DNA of 64,000 nt from Chitinophagaceae bacterium (GTDB taxonomy: Bacteria > Bacteroidota > Bacteroidia > Chitinophagales > Chitinophagaceae). The notes beneath the pieces were generated by a model that was not told the DNA's origin, ran no database searches, and was given only the letters and a program-made list of their open reading frames with translations. The stretch's first letter is position 1. The number at the start of each line of letters is the position of its first letter. Below are positions 37,859-45,714 of this stretch, piece by piece. The DNA lies in assembly GCA_947466405.1 (NCBI GenBank), contig CANICR010000002.1:1-64000 (forward strand), in the 5' to 3' direction. Position numbers and translations under genes: made by a program.

Positions 37859-39103
37859 TTGACAAATCAATCAAATACAGGCCCATACGACGCTTTAAAA
37901 ATAAAAGAGTTTAAGTTTTTTATTTTAGGTCGTTTTATTTTCATCATGGGATTGCGCATGTCCGGAACCGTTGTTGGATGGTGGATATATGATTTAACAA
38001 ATAGCCCTTTAGCGCTTGGGCTTGTAGGCTTATCCGAAGTTATTCCTGCACTTTCGTTCGCTTTATATGCAGGTCATTATATAGATAGGAATGAAAACAA
38101 AAACCTTCTATTAAAATGTATTATTTTATACACCTGCTGCATACTATTTTTTTTATTTTTATCCGACAGTCATACCATTAACTTATTAAAACCATGGACA
38201 ATTGCTACAATTATTTTTGGTGTCATTGCCATAACGGGGATCATTAGGTCATTTTCAGGTCCTACCTTTTCTTCCATGATTGCTAAGATCGTTCCTAGAA
38301 ACATATTGTCTTCTGCTGCTGCCATTAGTTCTGCAACCTGGCTCATTGCTTCTATATTTGGACATGCCTGTGGTGGTTTTTTAATTGCATTCCTGGGTAT
38401 CCATTATACATTTTTGGTAATCTTAGGCTTACTAATCATTGGTTACTTTTTATTATCGAGGATTTCTTCAAAACCAATAATGATAAACAGCTCCGCTGTG
38501 TCTACCTGGCAAAGTGTAAAGGAAGGACTTCAATACGTATATAAAACTAAGGAAATACTGGGGGCGCTTACCCTTGATTTGTTTGCAGTATTATTTGGCG
38601 GAGCCGTAGCGTTGATACCTGTTTTTGCCAGAGATATTTTACATATTGGCGCTATCGGATTTGGTTGGTTAAATTCTGCTACAGATATCGGATCTATTAT
38701 TACAGTAACTACATTAACTATTTTACCATTAAGAAAAAAGCAAGGGAAGATATTACTCTACTCCGTTGCCGGCTTTGGCTTTTTTATTATCGTATTTGCT
38801 TTATCTAATGTGTTCTGGCTTTCCTTTATCGCTTTATTATTTAGTGGCATGCTAGATGGTGTGAGTATGATTGTGAGAGGAACCATATTGCAATTAAAAT
38901 CACCGGACGAATTAAGAGGAAGAGTCATGTCTGTTAACAGTATGTTTATTAATTCATCTAATGAACTCGGACAGTTTGAAAGTGGTATTGCTGCCAAATT
39001 AATGGGCATTATCCCTTCTGTTATTTTTGGGGGATGCATGACTATCGCAGTAGTAGTAGCAACCTGGTTTAAGGCGCCCTCTCTAAGAAAGATGGAATAT
39101 TAA
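37859..39103 (+). CDS. MFS transporter (EntS-like exporter type)
   Basis: A 414-residue protein with about 12 membrane segments. The pattern GWWIYDLTNSPLALGLVGLSEVIPALSFALYAGHYIDR is typical of the MFS_3/enterobactin-exporter group, and a matching RGTILQLKSPDELRGRVMSVN sits in the second half. The start has to be TTG: the preceding in-frame codons are TAA-TTC-TTG, and the next ATG lies inside the first membrane helix. Substrate unknown. It is the last gene of the folK operon and converges on the YkgJ-type gene. Confidence 0.88.
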   Translation: MTNQSNTGPYDALKIKEFKFFILGRFIFIMGLRMSGTVVGWWIYDLTNSPLALGLVGLSEVIPALSFALYAGHYIDRNENKNLLLKCIILYTCCILFFLFLSDSHTINLLKPWTIATIIFGVIAITGIIRSFSGPTFSSMIAKIVPRNILSSAAAISSATWLIASIFGHACGGFLIAFLGIHYTFLVILGLLIIGYFLLSRISSKPIMINSSAVSTWQSVKEGLQYVYKTKEILGALTLDLFAVLFGGAVALIPVFARDILHIGAIGFGWLNSATDIGSIITVTTLTILPLRKKQGKILLYSVAGFGFFIIVFALSNVFWLSFIALLFSGMLDGVSMIVRGTILQLKSPDELRGRVMSVNSMFINSSNELGQFESGIAAKLMGIIPSVIFGGCMTIAVVVATWFKAPSLRKMEY

Positions 39104-39113
39104 TATCGGAATT

Positions 39114-39599
39114 TTATTTTCCTACCACCAATAATTTTTCTAAAACATAATAAACAATAGGACAAAAAGTAGCATTTTTCAAGGTTATCTTACTCCTTTT
39201 CAAAAGAACATCTTCATCTGTATAAGGAAATCTCGCGCAGTCGGAAGGCCTAACTTCGTATATGCTGCAATAATTATCCTGCCCTAAAAAAGGACAAGGC
39301 TTTGAGGAAACCACATAATCGCCCTCTTCATCTAACTGCAGATATTTTTCAATAAAAATGCCTTCTTTAACCTGTAGATATTTCGAAATTCTCTTTATGT
39401 CTGGATTTTTAAACCGAGGGGAGTAATTTTTGCAGCAAGCAGCACAATCCAAGCAATCTATTTTCTTAAATGCTTCCTCATGGAAATCAGGCATTAATTT
39501 TAACGCTTTATTTTTATCAACTTTCAGCAGCAGTTGCTTATACTGCTTTTGATGTTCGGCTGATTTAAGTTGCCAATTGCGGAAAAAATCATTAGACAT
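39114..39599 (-). CDS. YkgJ-family cysteine-cluster protein
   Basis: A 161-residue cytoplasmic protein with the zinc/iron-chelating CxxC pattern of the family: CLDCAACCKNY near residue 45 and PCPFLGQDNYCSIYEVRPSDCARFPYT near 100-125, eight cysteines in all in the two clusters. Family members are thought to bind a metal or iron-sulfur cluster; a reaction has not been assigned here. It is divergent from gcvP across a 138-base gap. Confidence 0.88.
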   Translation of the reverse strand: MSNDFFRNWQLKSAEHQKQYKQLLLKVDKNKALKLMPDFHEEAFKKIDCLDCAACCKNYSPRFKNPDIKRISKYLQVKEGIFIEKYLQLDEEGDYVVSSKPCPFLGQDNYCSIYEVRPSDCARFPYTDEDVLLKRSKITLKNATFCPIVYYVLEKLLVVGK

Positions 39600-39687
39600 T
39601 GTTGAATAATATGGGGTTATTTATTCTATACTTTTCCACAAGTTAAAACAATGAAATATAACCACATAATATCTAGTGCTGATTCTT

Positions 39688-39696
39688 TAAATTTGC
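39688..39696 (+). promoter_or_regulatory. Promoter -7 element for gcvP
   Basis: TAAATTTGC matches TAnnTTTGC, about 42 bases before the ATG. No clear -33 TTG is seen, and no tandem glycine-riboswitch-like structure is visible in the gap. Confidence 0.5.
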
Positions 39697-39737
39697 AAAG
39701 TCTTAAGCTAATATAAACGCCTTCAAATACAATAATT

Positions 39738-42620
39738 ATGAACATTTTCGAACAACAGGGAAAAGAATTTATTCAAAGACATATAGGTCCTAATGAAAAC
39801 GAAGTTGCGAGCATGTTGAAATCGATAGGATCTAAAAGCATTGATGAGTTAATCGAAAAAACAATTCCAACGTCTATTCGATTAAAAACTCCCATGCAAA
39901 CCACCAATCCTATTAGTGAGTATGAATATTTATCGGAGTTGAAAAAAATCGCATCGAAAAATAAAGTCTTTCGCAATTATATTGGTAAAGGCTATTACAA
40001 TACGATTACACCAAGTGTGATTTTAAGAAATGTTTTTGAAAACCCAGGCTGGTATACTCAATACACGCCTTATCAGGCCGAAATAGCACAAGGGAGATTA
40101 GAAAGCTTATTAAACTTCCAAACAATGGTAAGCGAACTAACTGCTTTACCTATTGCAAATGCAAGTTTATTAGATGAAGGCACCGCAGCTGCGGAAGGAA
40201 TGGCAATGCTATTTAATCACAAAAACAAAGACACTGACCATATTACTGCTCCGAAGTTTTTTGTGGATGAAAATATTTTTACGCAAACAAAAGATATCTT
40301 AATCACCAGAGCAAAGCCAATTCATATCGAATTGGTGTTTGGCGATTACAAAACAGCAACAATTGACGATACTTATTTTGGAGTTATTATTCAGTATCCG
40401 AATCAAAATGGATCCATTGAAGACTATTCGACATTTATAGAAAAAGTACATAATGCAAATGCTCAAGTAATAATGGCTACTGATTTGCTAGCGCTTTGTC
40501 TTCTAACACCACCCGGTGAATTAAATGCAGATATTGCGATTGGCAACACGCAACGTTTTGGTGTTCCGATTGGATTTGGCGGACCTCATGCAGCCTTTTT
40601 TGCCTGCAAGGAAGAGTTTAAGAGAAATATTCCAGGCAGAATTATAGGCGTTAGCGTTGATGTAAAAGGGAACAGATGTTTGCGCATGGCCTTACAAACA
40701 AGAGAGCAACACATTAGGAGGGAAAAAGCAACCAGCAATATATGTACTGCACAAGCATTGCTGGCAAATATTGCTGCTTTATATGCTGTTTATCATGGAT
40801 CAGATGGATTGAAATCAATTGCAAAAAGGACAAGCTCGTTAACCCTTACCCTTAGCAATGAATTGATAAAAATGGGATACATCAACAATAATAAATTCTT
40901 CTTTGATACCATTAATATTAAAATTGAAAATATAGACCTCCTTAAATTAATGGCAGAAGAAAAGGAGATGAATTTTGGATACAACGAAAACTGCGTATCT
41001 ATTTCCTTAGATGAATCAACTACAAAATCAGACATCATTTCAATATTGGAAATTTTTGCAAAACATAAAAACAGCAAAATAGATGTTACGGCAATTCAAA
41101 CTGATAACATTTTAAGCAATATACCAATAACGCATACACGCACAACAGAATTTCTTAGCCATCCGGTTTTTAATTCGCACAAAAGCGAAACCAAAATGAT
41201 GCGTTATTTAAAATATTTAGAAAACAAAGATTTAAGTTTAAATACTTCGATGATATCATTAGGTAGTTGCACAATGAAGCTGAACGCTGCCACCGAATTA
41301 ATTCCAGTAAGCTGGCCAGCATTCAATGCAATACATCCTTTTGCCCCTTCAAATCAATGGATGGGATACCAACAAATAATTAAGGAGCTAGAATCATGGC
41401 TTAGTAATATTACAGGATTTAAGGCCACCTCATTACAACCTAATAGTGGTGCACAAGGAGAATATGCCGGTCTATTAACTATTCGTGCTTATCATGAAAG
41501 CAGAAATGAAAAACATCGACAAGTTATATTAATTCCAATATCTGCTCATGGCACAAATCCTGCATCTGCAGTGATGGCGGGATTTAAGGTTGTTGTAACT
41601 AAATGTGACGAGGCTGGCAATATAGATGTTGAAGATTTAAAATCACAAGCAGAAAAACACAAAGACAATTTAGCAGGCTTAATGATAACTTATCCAAGTA
41701 CCCATGGCGTATTTGAAGAAAGTGTAATTGAAATCTGTTCTTTAATTCATACAAATGGAGGCTTGGTATACATGGATGGCGCTAATATGAATGCTCAAGT
41801 AGGCCTTACTAGTCCGGGTAATATTGGAGCAGATGTTTGTCACCTTAATTTACATAAAACATTTGCAATTCCACACGGCGGTGGCGGTCCAGGCATGGGA
41901 CCTATCTGTGTAAATGAAAAACTAGCGCCCTTTCTTCCAGGACATACTTCACTTTCAAATAACCAAACGGCTATCCCAGCTGTAAGTGCTGCACCATATG
42001 GCAGCGCAAGTATTCTACTAATCAGTTACGCCTATATAAAGATGCTTGGTGCTGAAGGCATGAAAAAGAGTACAGAAATAGCCATCTTGAATGCTAACTA
42101 CATGAAAGTAAGACTTGAGAAAGAATTTAAAATATTATATACAGGAAAAAATGGCACATGTGCACATGAATTTATAGTAGACTTAAGGCCATATAAACAA
42201 AGCGTAGGTATTGAGGCGGAGGATGTGGCAAAGCGATTGATGGATTACAACTTCCATGCTCCTACTTTAAGCTTTCCAGTTCCGGGAACAATAATGATTG
42301 AACCTACAGAAAGTGAAGACAAAGACGAATTAGATCGTTTTTGCGATGCGCTCCTTAGTATCAGAGATGAAATTAAAGCAATAGAATCAGGAACTTCTGA
42401 TAAAAATGATAACCCGTTAAAAAATGCACCGCATACTCAATTTGAAATAACTGTCAACGAATGGCAACATCCTTATTCAAGACAACAAGCAGCATATCCG
42501 CTTGAATATGTTAAGTTGAATAAGTTTTGGCCTTCTGTTAGCAGGGTTAATAATACGTATGGCGATAGGAACTTAATTTGCACCTGCGAGCCAATAAGTA
42601 CTTACATAGACAAAGCGTAA
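39738..42620 (+). CDS. gcvP: Glycine dehydrogenase (decarboxylating), P protein of the glycine cleavage system
   Basis: A 960-residue fused P protein that decarboxylates glycine and loads the aminomethyl group on lipoyl-H protein. The N-terminal half has FIQRHIGPNENEVASML and YYNTITPSVILRNVFENPGWYTQYTPYQAEIAQGRLE. The C-terminal half has the PLP lysine in HLNLHKTFAIPHGGGGPGMGPI plus SAAPYGSAS. This is the full-length one-chain form. The gcvT and gcvH partners are not in the window. It has its own promoter element and ends about 100 bases before the cold-shock gene. Confidence 0.97.
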   Translation: MNIFEQQGKEFIQRHIGPNENEVASMLKSIGSKSIDELIEKTIPTSIRLKTPMQTTNPISEYEYLSELKKIASKNKVFRNYIGKGYYNTITPSVILRNVFENPGWYTQYTPYQAEIAQGRLESLLNFQTMVSELTALPIANASLLDEGTAAAEGMAMLFNHKNKDTDHITAPKFFVDENIFTQTKDILITRAKPIHIELVFGDYKTATIDDTYFGVIIQYPNQNGSIEDYSTFIEKVHNANAQVIMATDLLALCLLTPPGELNADIAIGNTQRFGVPIGFGGPHAAFFACKEEFKRNIPGRIIGVSVDVKGNRCLRMALQTREQHIRREKATSNICTAQALLANIAALYAVYHGSDGLKSIAKRTSSLTLTLSNELIKMGYINNNKFFFDTINIKIENIDLLKLMAEEKEMNFGYNENCVSISLDESTTKSDIISILEIFAKHKNSKIDVTAIQTDNILSNIPITHTRTTEFLSHPVFNSHKSETKMMRYLKYLENKDLSLNTSMISLGSCTMKLNAATELIPVSWPAFNAIHPFAPSNQWMGYQQIIKELESWLSNITGFKATSLQPNSGAQGEYAGLLTIRAYHESRNEKHRQVILIPISAHGTNPASAVMAGFKVVVTKCDEAGNIDVEDLKSQAEKHKDNLAGLMITYPSTHGVFEESVIEICSLIHTNGGLVYMDGANMNAQVGLTSPGNIGADVCHLNLHKTFAIPHGGGGPGMGPICVNEKLAPFLPGHTSLSNNQTAIPAVSAAPYGSASILLISYAYIKMLGAEGMKKSTEIAILNANYMKVRLEKEFKILYTGKNGTCAHEFIVDLRPYKQSVGIEAEDVAKRLMDYNFHAPTLSFPVPGTIMIEPTESEDKDELDRFCDALLSIRDEIKAIESGTSDKNDNPLKNAPHTQFEITVNEWQHPYSRQQAAYPLEYVKLNKFWPSVSRVNNTYGDRNLICTCEPISTYIDKA

Positions 42621-42686
42621 GTAATTGATTAGTAGTAGCCTACGCATAAATATGAATAAAGATCGATGAAATTAGATAAAATACAA

Positions 42687-42694
42687 TACCTTTG
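42687..42694 (+). promoter_or_regulatory. Promoter -7 element for the cold-shock gene
   Basis: TACCTTTG matches TAnnTTTG, 29 bases before the ATG, so the leader is short, unlike the long leader of enterobacterial cspA. Confidence 0.45.
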
Positions 42695-42723
42695 TGCTTT
42701 ACTAAAATACAATACAAATTAAA

Positions 42724-42927
42724 ATGGACACAAAAAATCAAGGAACCGTTAAGTTTTTCAATTCTGAAAAAGGATTCGGTTTTATCAAGCATGACGATTC
42801 AGACAAAGAAACTTTCGTACACGTAAGTGGTTTGATTAATGAAATCAAAGAAGGCGACAAAGTTGAGTTTGAACTTCAAAATGGCAAAAAAGGAATGAAT
42901 GCTGTTAACGTAACAGTTATCGGATAA
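42724..42927 (+). CDS. Cold-shock domain protein (CspA family)
   Basis: A 67-residue single cold-shock domain, an OB-fold that binds single-stranded RNA or DNA and melts RNA structure. RNP1 is KGFGFI in FFNSEKGFGFIKHDD and RNP2 is FVHVSGL. The sequence is complete and of usual length. It forms its own transcription unit, with a -7 element upstream and a hairpin terminator 18 bases after the stop. Confidence 0.94.
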   Translation: MDTKNQGTVKFFNSEKGFGFIKHDDSDKETFVHVSGLINEIKEGDKVEFELQNGKKGMNAVNVTVIG

Positions 42928-42944
42928 ATCACCGTCATTTAATC

Positions 42945-42980
42945 AAAAATAGGCTAACCTTTTGGTAGCCTATTTTTTTT
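42945..42980 (+). terminator. Intrinsic terminator after the cold-shock gene
   Basis: AAAAATAGGCTAACC-TTTT-GGTAGCCTATTTTTTTT forms a stem with one bulged A, followed by a T-run. The -33 part of the next promoter lies inside the hairpin. Confidence 0.82.
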
Positions 42981-42993
42981 TGAATTATATTTG
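42961..42993 (+). promoter_or_regulatory. Promoter for the DUF6263 gene, overlapping the upstream terminator
   Basis: TTTG at 42961-42964 and TATATTTG at 42986-42993 are 21 bases apart. The start codon at 43016 is 22 bases downstream. Confidence 0.5.
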
Positions 42994-43015
42994 CATAAAC
43001 AATAAAATAAAAAGA

Positions 43016-43843
43016 ATGAAAAAATTACTTTCTATAGCATGCTTCTTTATTACTGCAATCACTGCGGCTCAATCAACTTCAAAAATATCCTTAAAAAAAG
43101 GACAATCCATTACGGCAACATCTACTGTAAATACAGAATCTGAGTTATCTATGGGCACAACAAAAAATGATATTGCTTTAACGAATGTGATGAATGTACT
43201 AAATGAAAAAGGAAATAACTACATCGTAACAGTTACTGCTACTAAGATGAAAATGGAAATGGAAGGCATGGGTCAGAATATCAGCTTTGACTCTGATAAA
43301 AAAGAAGATAAAGAATCTGAAATAGGTCAGTCAGTTGCTGGAAAACTAAATGTAACGGACACTTTCGAATTAGATAAATCAACAGGAAAACTAACTTTGA
43401 TCAACCTTAAAAAAACAGAAGAAGAATCGAACATGTCTGCTGGCATGAGCATAATGAGTGGTGGTGAAGAAGATCAACCTTTCAATGGCGCATTTTTAAT
43501 CATTCCTTCGAATAAAAAAACAGGAGACAGTTGGGAAGAAACCATTACTAACAAAGGATTAATCACAAAGAAAACATATGCTATTAAATCTATCGAAAAA
43601 TCAATTGCCACAATAGAATTAACTGGCACAACGATTGGTACTATTGAACAGGAAATGCAGGGTATGACCATGAATATTACTATGGATTCTAAATTTAAAG
43701 GAAGCGTAAAAGCAGACATTACAACCGGAACAGTAATTGAATCAACTAATAATCAAGACTCTAATAATTCAATGGATGTAATGGGACAACAAATGCAAGT
43801 AGCCTCCAAAATAAATTCAACAACTCTTTTTACAGTAAAATAA
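43016..43843 (+). CDS. DUF6263-like exported protein
   Basis: A 275-residue protein from ATG 43016. The track's earlier TTG start lies in the cold-shock terminator, upstream of the promoter element, so it is wrong. The signal peptide is MKKLLSIACFFITAITAAQ. The mature chain has strands SKISLKKGQSITATSTV, a Met-rich and acidic middle (KMKMEMEGMGQNI, DSDKKEDKESEIGQS), an AFLIIPSNKKTGDSWEE stretch and a second Met-rich strand pair near 225-270. This fits the Bacteroidota DUF6263 family as I remember it; its function is unknown. It converges on the phosphorylase gene with 7 bases between. Confidence 0.75.
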   Translation: MKKLLSIACFFITAITAAQSTSKISLKKGQSITATSTVNTESELSMGTTKNDIALTNVMNVLNEKGNNYIVTVTATKMKMEMEGMGQNISFDSDKKEDKESEIGQSVAGKLNVTDTFELDKSTGKLTLINLKKTEEESNMSAGMSIMSGGEEDQPFNGAFLIIPSNKKTGDSWEETITNKGLITKKTYAIKSIEKSIATIELTGTTIGTIEQEMQGMTMNITMDSKFKGSVKADITTGTVIESTNNQDSNNSMDVMGQQMQVASKINSTTLFTVK

Positions 43844-43850
43844 TTATTTT

Positions 43851-45503
43851 TTATTTATACAAGGTGTTATAATATTCTTTGGCCATTCTATTGCTGTCGA
43901 ATTGCGTACGAACATCATTCATTCCATTTTTTACAACTCTCCTCCAATTAACTGGATCATTGTAATACATTGGTAAAATTTCTTTTTCAAGAATATCATA
44001 CAGGTTATCCAAATCATATTGATCTTGTTCTTCAACAGACATTTTTTCATACTCAACCAATGGAACTACGAATCCATTTTTTCCATGATGAATAAATTCC
44101 CTTATCCAACCATCATTAGTACTTAAGTTGACAGATCCATTCATCGCTGCAGTCATTCCGCTTGTACCACTGGCCTCTCGGGGTACTCTTGGATTGTTAA
44201 GCCAAACATCAGAAACCTGTTTTAAGGTTTTACTCAATGTTAATTCATACCCAATACAAACAGCAACATTATTATACCCTTTACTAAGATTTACTAAATA
44301 ATTAAACTCACTAATTGCTGGATAATCTAATGGATATGGTTTCCCTGCCCAAACAAATTGAACTGGAAATTCTTTATTATTAACAAGCCTATTAAACTTT
44401 TCAAGATCTCTTGTAAGTAAATCAGCCCTTTTATATCCTGCGAATCTTCTGGCCCAAACAATTGTAAATACATCAGGATTAAATAGCTTGCCGGTTTGAT
44501 CAGCAATTACTTCTATTGCTGCTTTTTTAAGATCTCTTTTTCTGTCAATAAATAATTTCTCATCTTTCTCATCCAAATTTGCGTATAACACCTTATCCGA
44601 CCAGTACTGCCAATCCTGTGCATTGGTTATTGATTTAATATCACAAATATTATCATATTTTTTCCACATTCCATTACTAACTTCTCCATGAAGCATGCTA
44701 ACTCCATTCGCTAACTTTGCGAAGCGGAATGCTGCTAATGAATGATTAAACATATCATCAGTACAGCTCGTTAATTCTTTTACTTCATCTAAAGGCATAC
44801 CACAGAAATAGCCCATTTTTTCGCAAAGAAAAATATCATGCTTTTCGTTGCCTGCTTCTTCCGGAGTATGTGTTGTGAATACCAATTTTTTTTTAACCTC
44901 TAATTTATTACCATATTTATTATATAAATAAAATGCTGCACTAATTGAATGCGCTTCATTTAAATGATAATAATCAGCATGGAAATTTATTTCATCAATC
45001 AGCTTGGCACCTCCTACACCGAGTAGTATAAATTGAGCTACTTTGGTAGCAACATTGCCATCATATAACCTATGAGAAATTGTTTGGGAAACATAATCAT
45101 TCTCAGGTAAATCTGTTGTTAATAAAAACAATGGTGCACAATTGAAAGTTTCAGGATTGAGGTAAAGAGCTTTTACCCAAACAGGATGACTATGAATTTC
45201 AATTTGAAATCTTATACCGGTATCTTCCAAAAAACTATACAACTTTTCATTCCATTGCACCTGTAAGCTTTGATCTGGATTCCTTGCTTGATCATAATAT
45301 CCATATTTCCATAAAATACCAACACCAATCATATTCTGACGAAGTTCGTACGCACTTCTAAGGTGAGAGCCACTCAAATAACCCAATCCCCCACTATAAA
45401 TTTTTAAGGGCTGATGAACAGCATACTCCATTGAAAAATAAGCAACCTTACTCGCATAATCACTATTCACCTCGTAAGGAACCTTGTAGTGGTTAAAATT
45501 CAT
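43851..45503 (-). CDS. Short alpha-glucan phosphorylase-family (GT35) protein lacking the PLP lysine
   Basis: A 550-residue cytoplasmic protein of the short bacterial alpha-glucan phosphorylase type: VAYFSMEYAVHQPLKIYSGGLGYLSGSHLRSA at the N-terminus, FTTHTPEEAGNEKHD in the middle and VWARRFAGYKRADLL in the C-terminal Rossmann half. The family's cofactor motif reads EASGTSGM-T451-AAMNG. The position that is the PLP-binding lysine in known phosphorylases (M-K) is threonine here, as the DNA codon ACT (44151-44153, minus strand) confirms. Phosphorolysis of glycogen is therefore not assured; it could be a glycosyltransferase or use another mechanism. No other glycogen gene is nearby. Confidence 0.85.
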   Translation of the reverse strand: MNFNHYKVPYEVNSDYASKVAYFSMEYAVHQPLKIYSGGLGYLSGSHLRSAYELRQNMIGVGILWKYGYYDQARNPDQSLQVQWNEKLYSFLEDTGIRFQIEIHSHPVWVKALYLNPETFNCAPLFLLTTDLPENDYVSQTISHRLYDGNVATKVAQFILLGVGGAKLIDEINFHADYYHLNEAHSISAAFYLYNKYGNKLEVKKKLVFTTHTPEEAGNEKHDIFLCEKMGYFCGMPLDEVKELTSCTDDMFNHSLAAFRFAKLANGVSMLHGEVSNGMWKKYDNICDIKSITNAQDWQYWSDKVLYANLDEKDEKLFIDRKRDLKKAAIEVIADQTGKLFNPDVFTIVWARRFAGYKRADLLTRDLEKFNRLVNNKEFPVQFVWAGKPYPLDYPAISEFNYLVNLSKGYNNVAVCIGYELTLSKTLKQVSDVWLNNPRVPREASGTSGMTAAMNGSVNLSTNDGWIREFIHHGKNGFVVPLVEYEKMSVEEQDQYDLDNLYDILEKEILPMYYNDPVNWRRVVKNGMNDVRTQFDSNRMAKEYYNTLYK

Positions 45504-45553
45504 AATCAGTTAATTTATTAGTACAATTTATATAGAAATATGATGTAAAAAAA

Positions 45554-45570
45554 TGATTTTCATAAAATCA
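45554..45570. promoter_or_regulatory. Inverted repeat in the phosphorylase/Nramp intergenic region
   Basis: TGATTTT-CAT-AAAATCA is a perfect 7+3+7 palindrome in the 211-base divergent gap, about 50 bases before the phosphorylase start. It could be an operator for either gene or a minus-strand hairpin. Confidence 0.3.
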
Positions 45571-45634
45571 AAAATTGGGTTGCAAACTAACATAATGAAT
45601 AGTACTGAAGAACATAATACGAGAGATTGATTCA

Positions 45635-45695
45635 TATCTTTGCCAAGCACTTCTAATAAATAATGGTAGTCTTTAATATTAAAATTTTATTTTTG
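45635..45695 (+). promoter_or_regulatory. Two tandem promoter -7 candidates for the Nramp-Usp gene
   Basis: TATCTTTG at 45635-45642 and TATTTTTG at 45688-45695 both match TAnnTTTG. The second ends 20 bases before the TTG start codon. Neither has a clear TTG at -33. Confidence 0.4.
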
Positions 45696-45714
45696 CATAA
45701 ACAAAATATAGTAT

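Noticed and set aside
39600-39737. Glycine riboswitch upstream of gcvP
   Set aside because: The 138-base gap has a promoter at 39688 leaving about 40 leader bases, too short for a glycine aptamer, and no G-rich conserved core.
42962-43015. Longer DUF6263 start
   Set aside because: It begins in the terminator of the cold-shock gene and upstream of the promoter -7 element; the signal peptide starts at 43016.
45504-45714. Manganese (yybP-ykoY) riboswitch before the Nramp gene
   Set aside because: I do not see the conserved GC-rich loops of that aptamer; the sequence is AT-rich with promoter elements close to the start.
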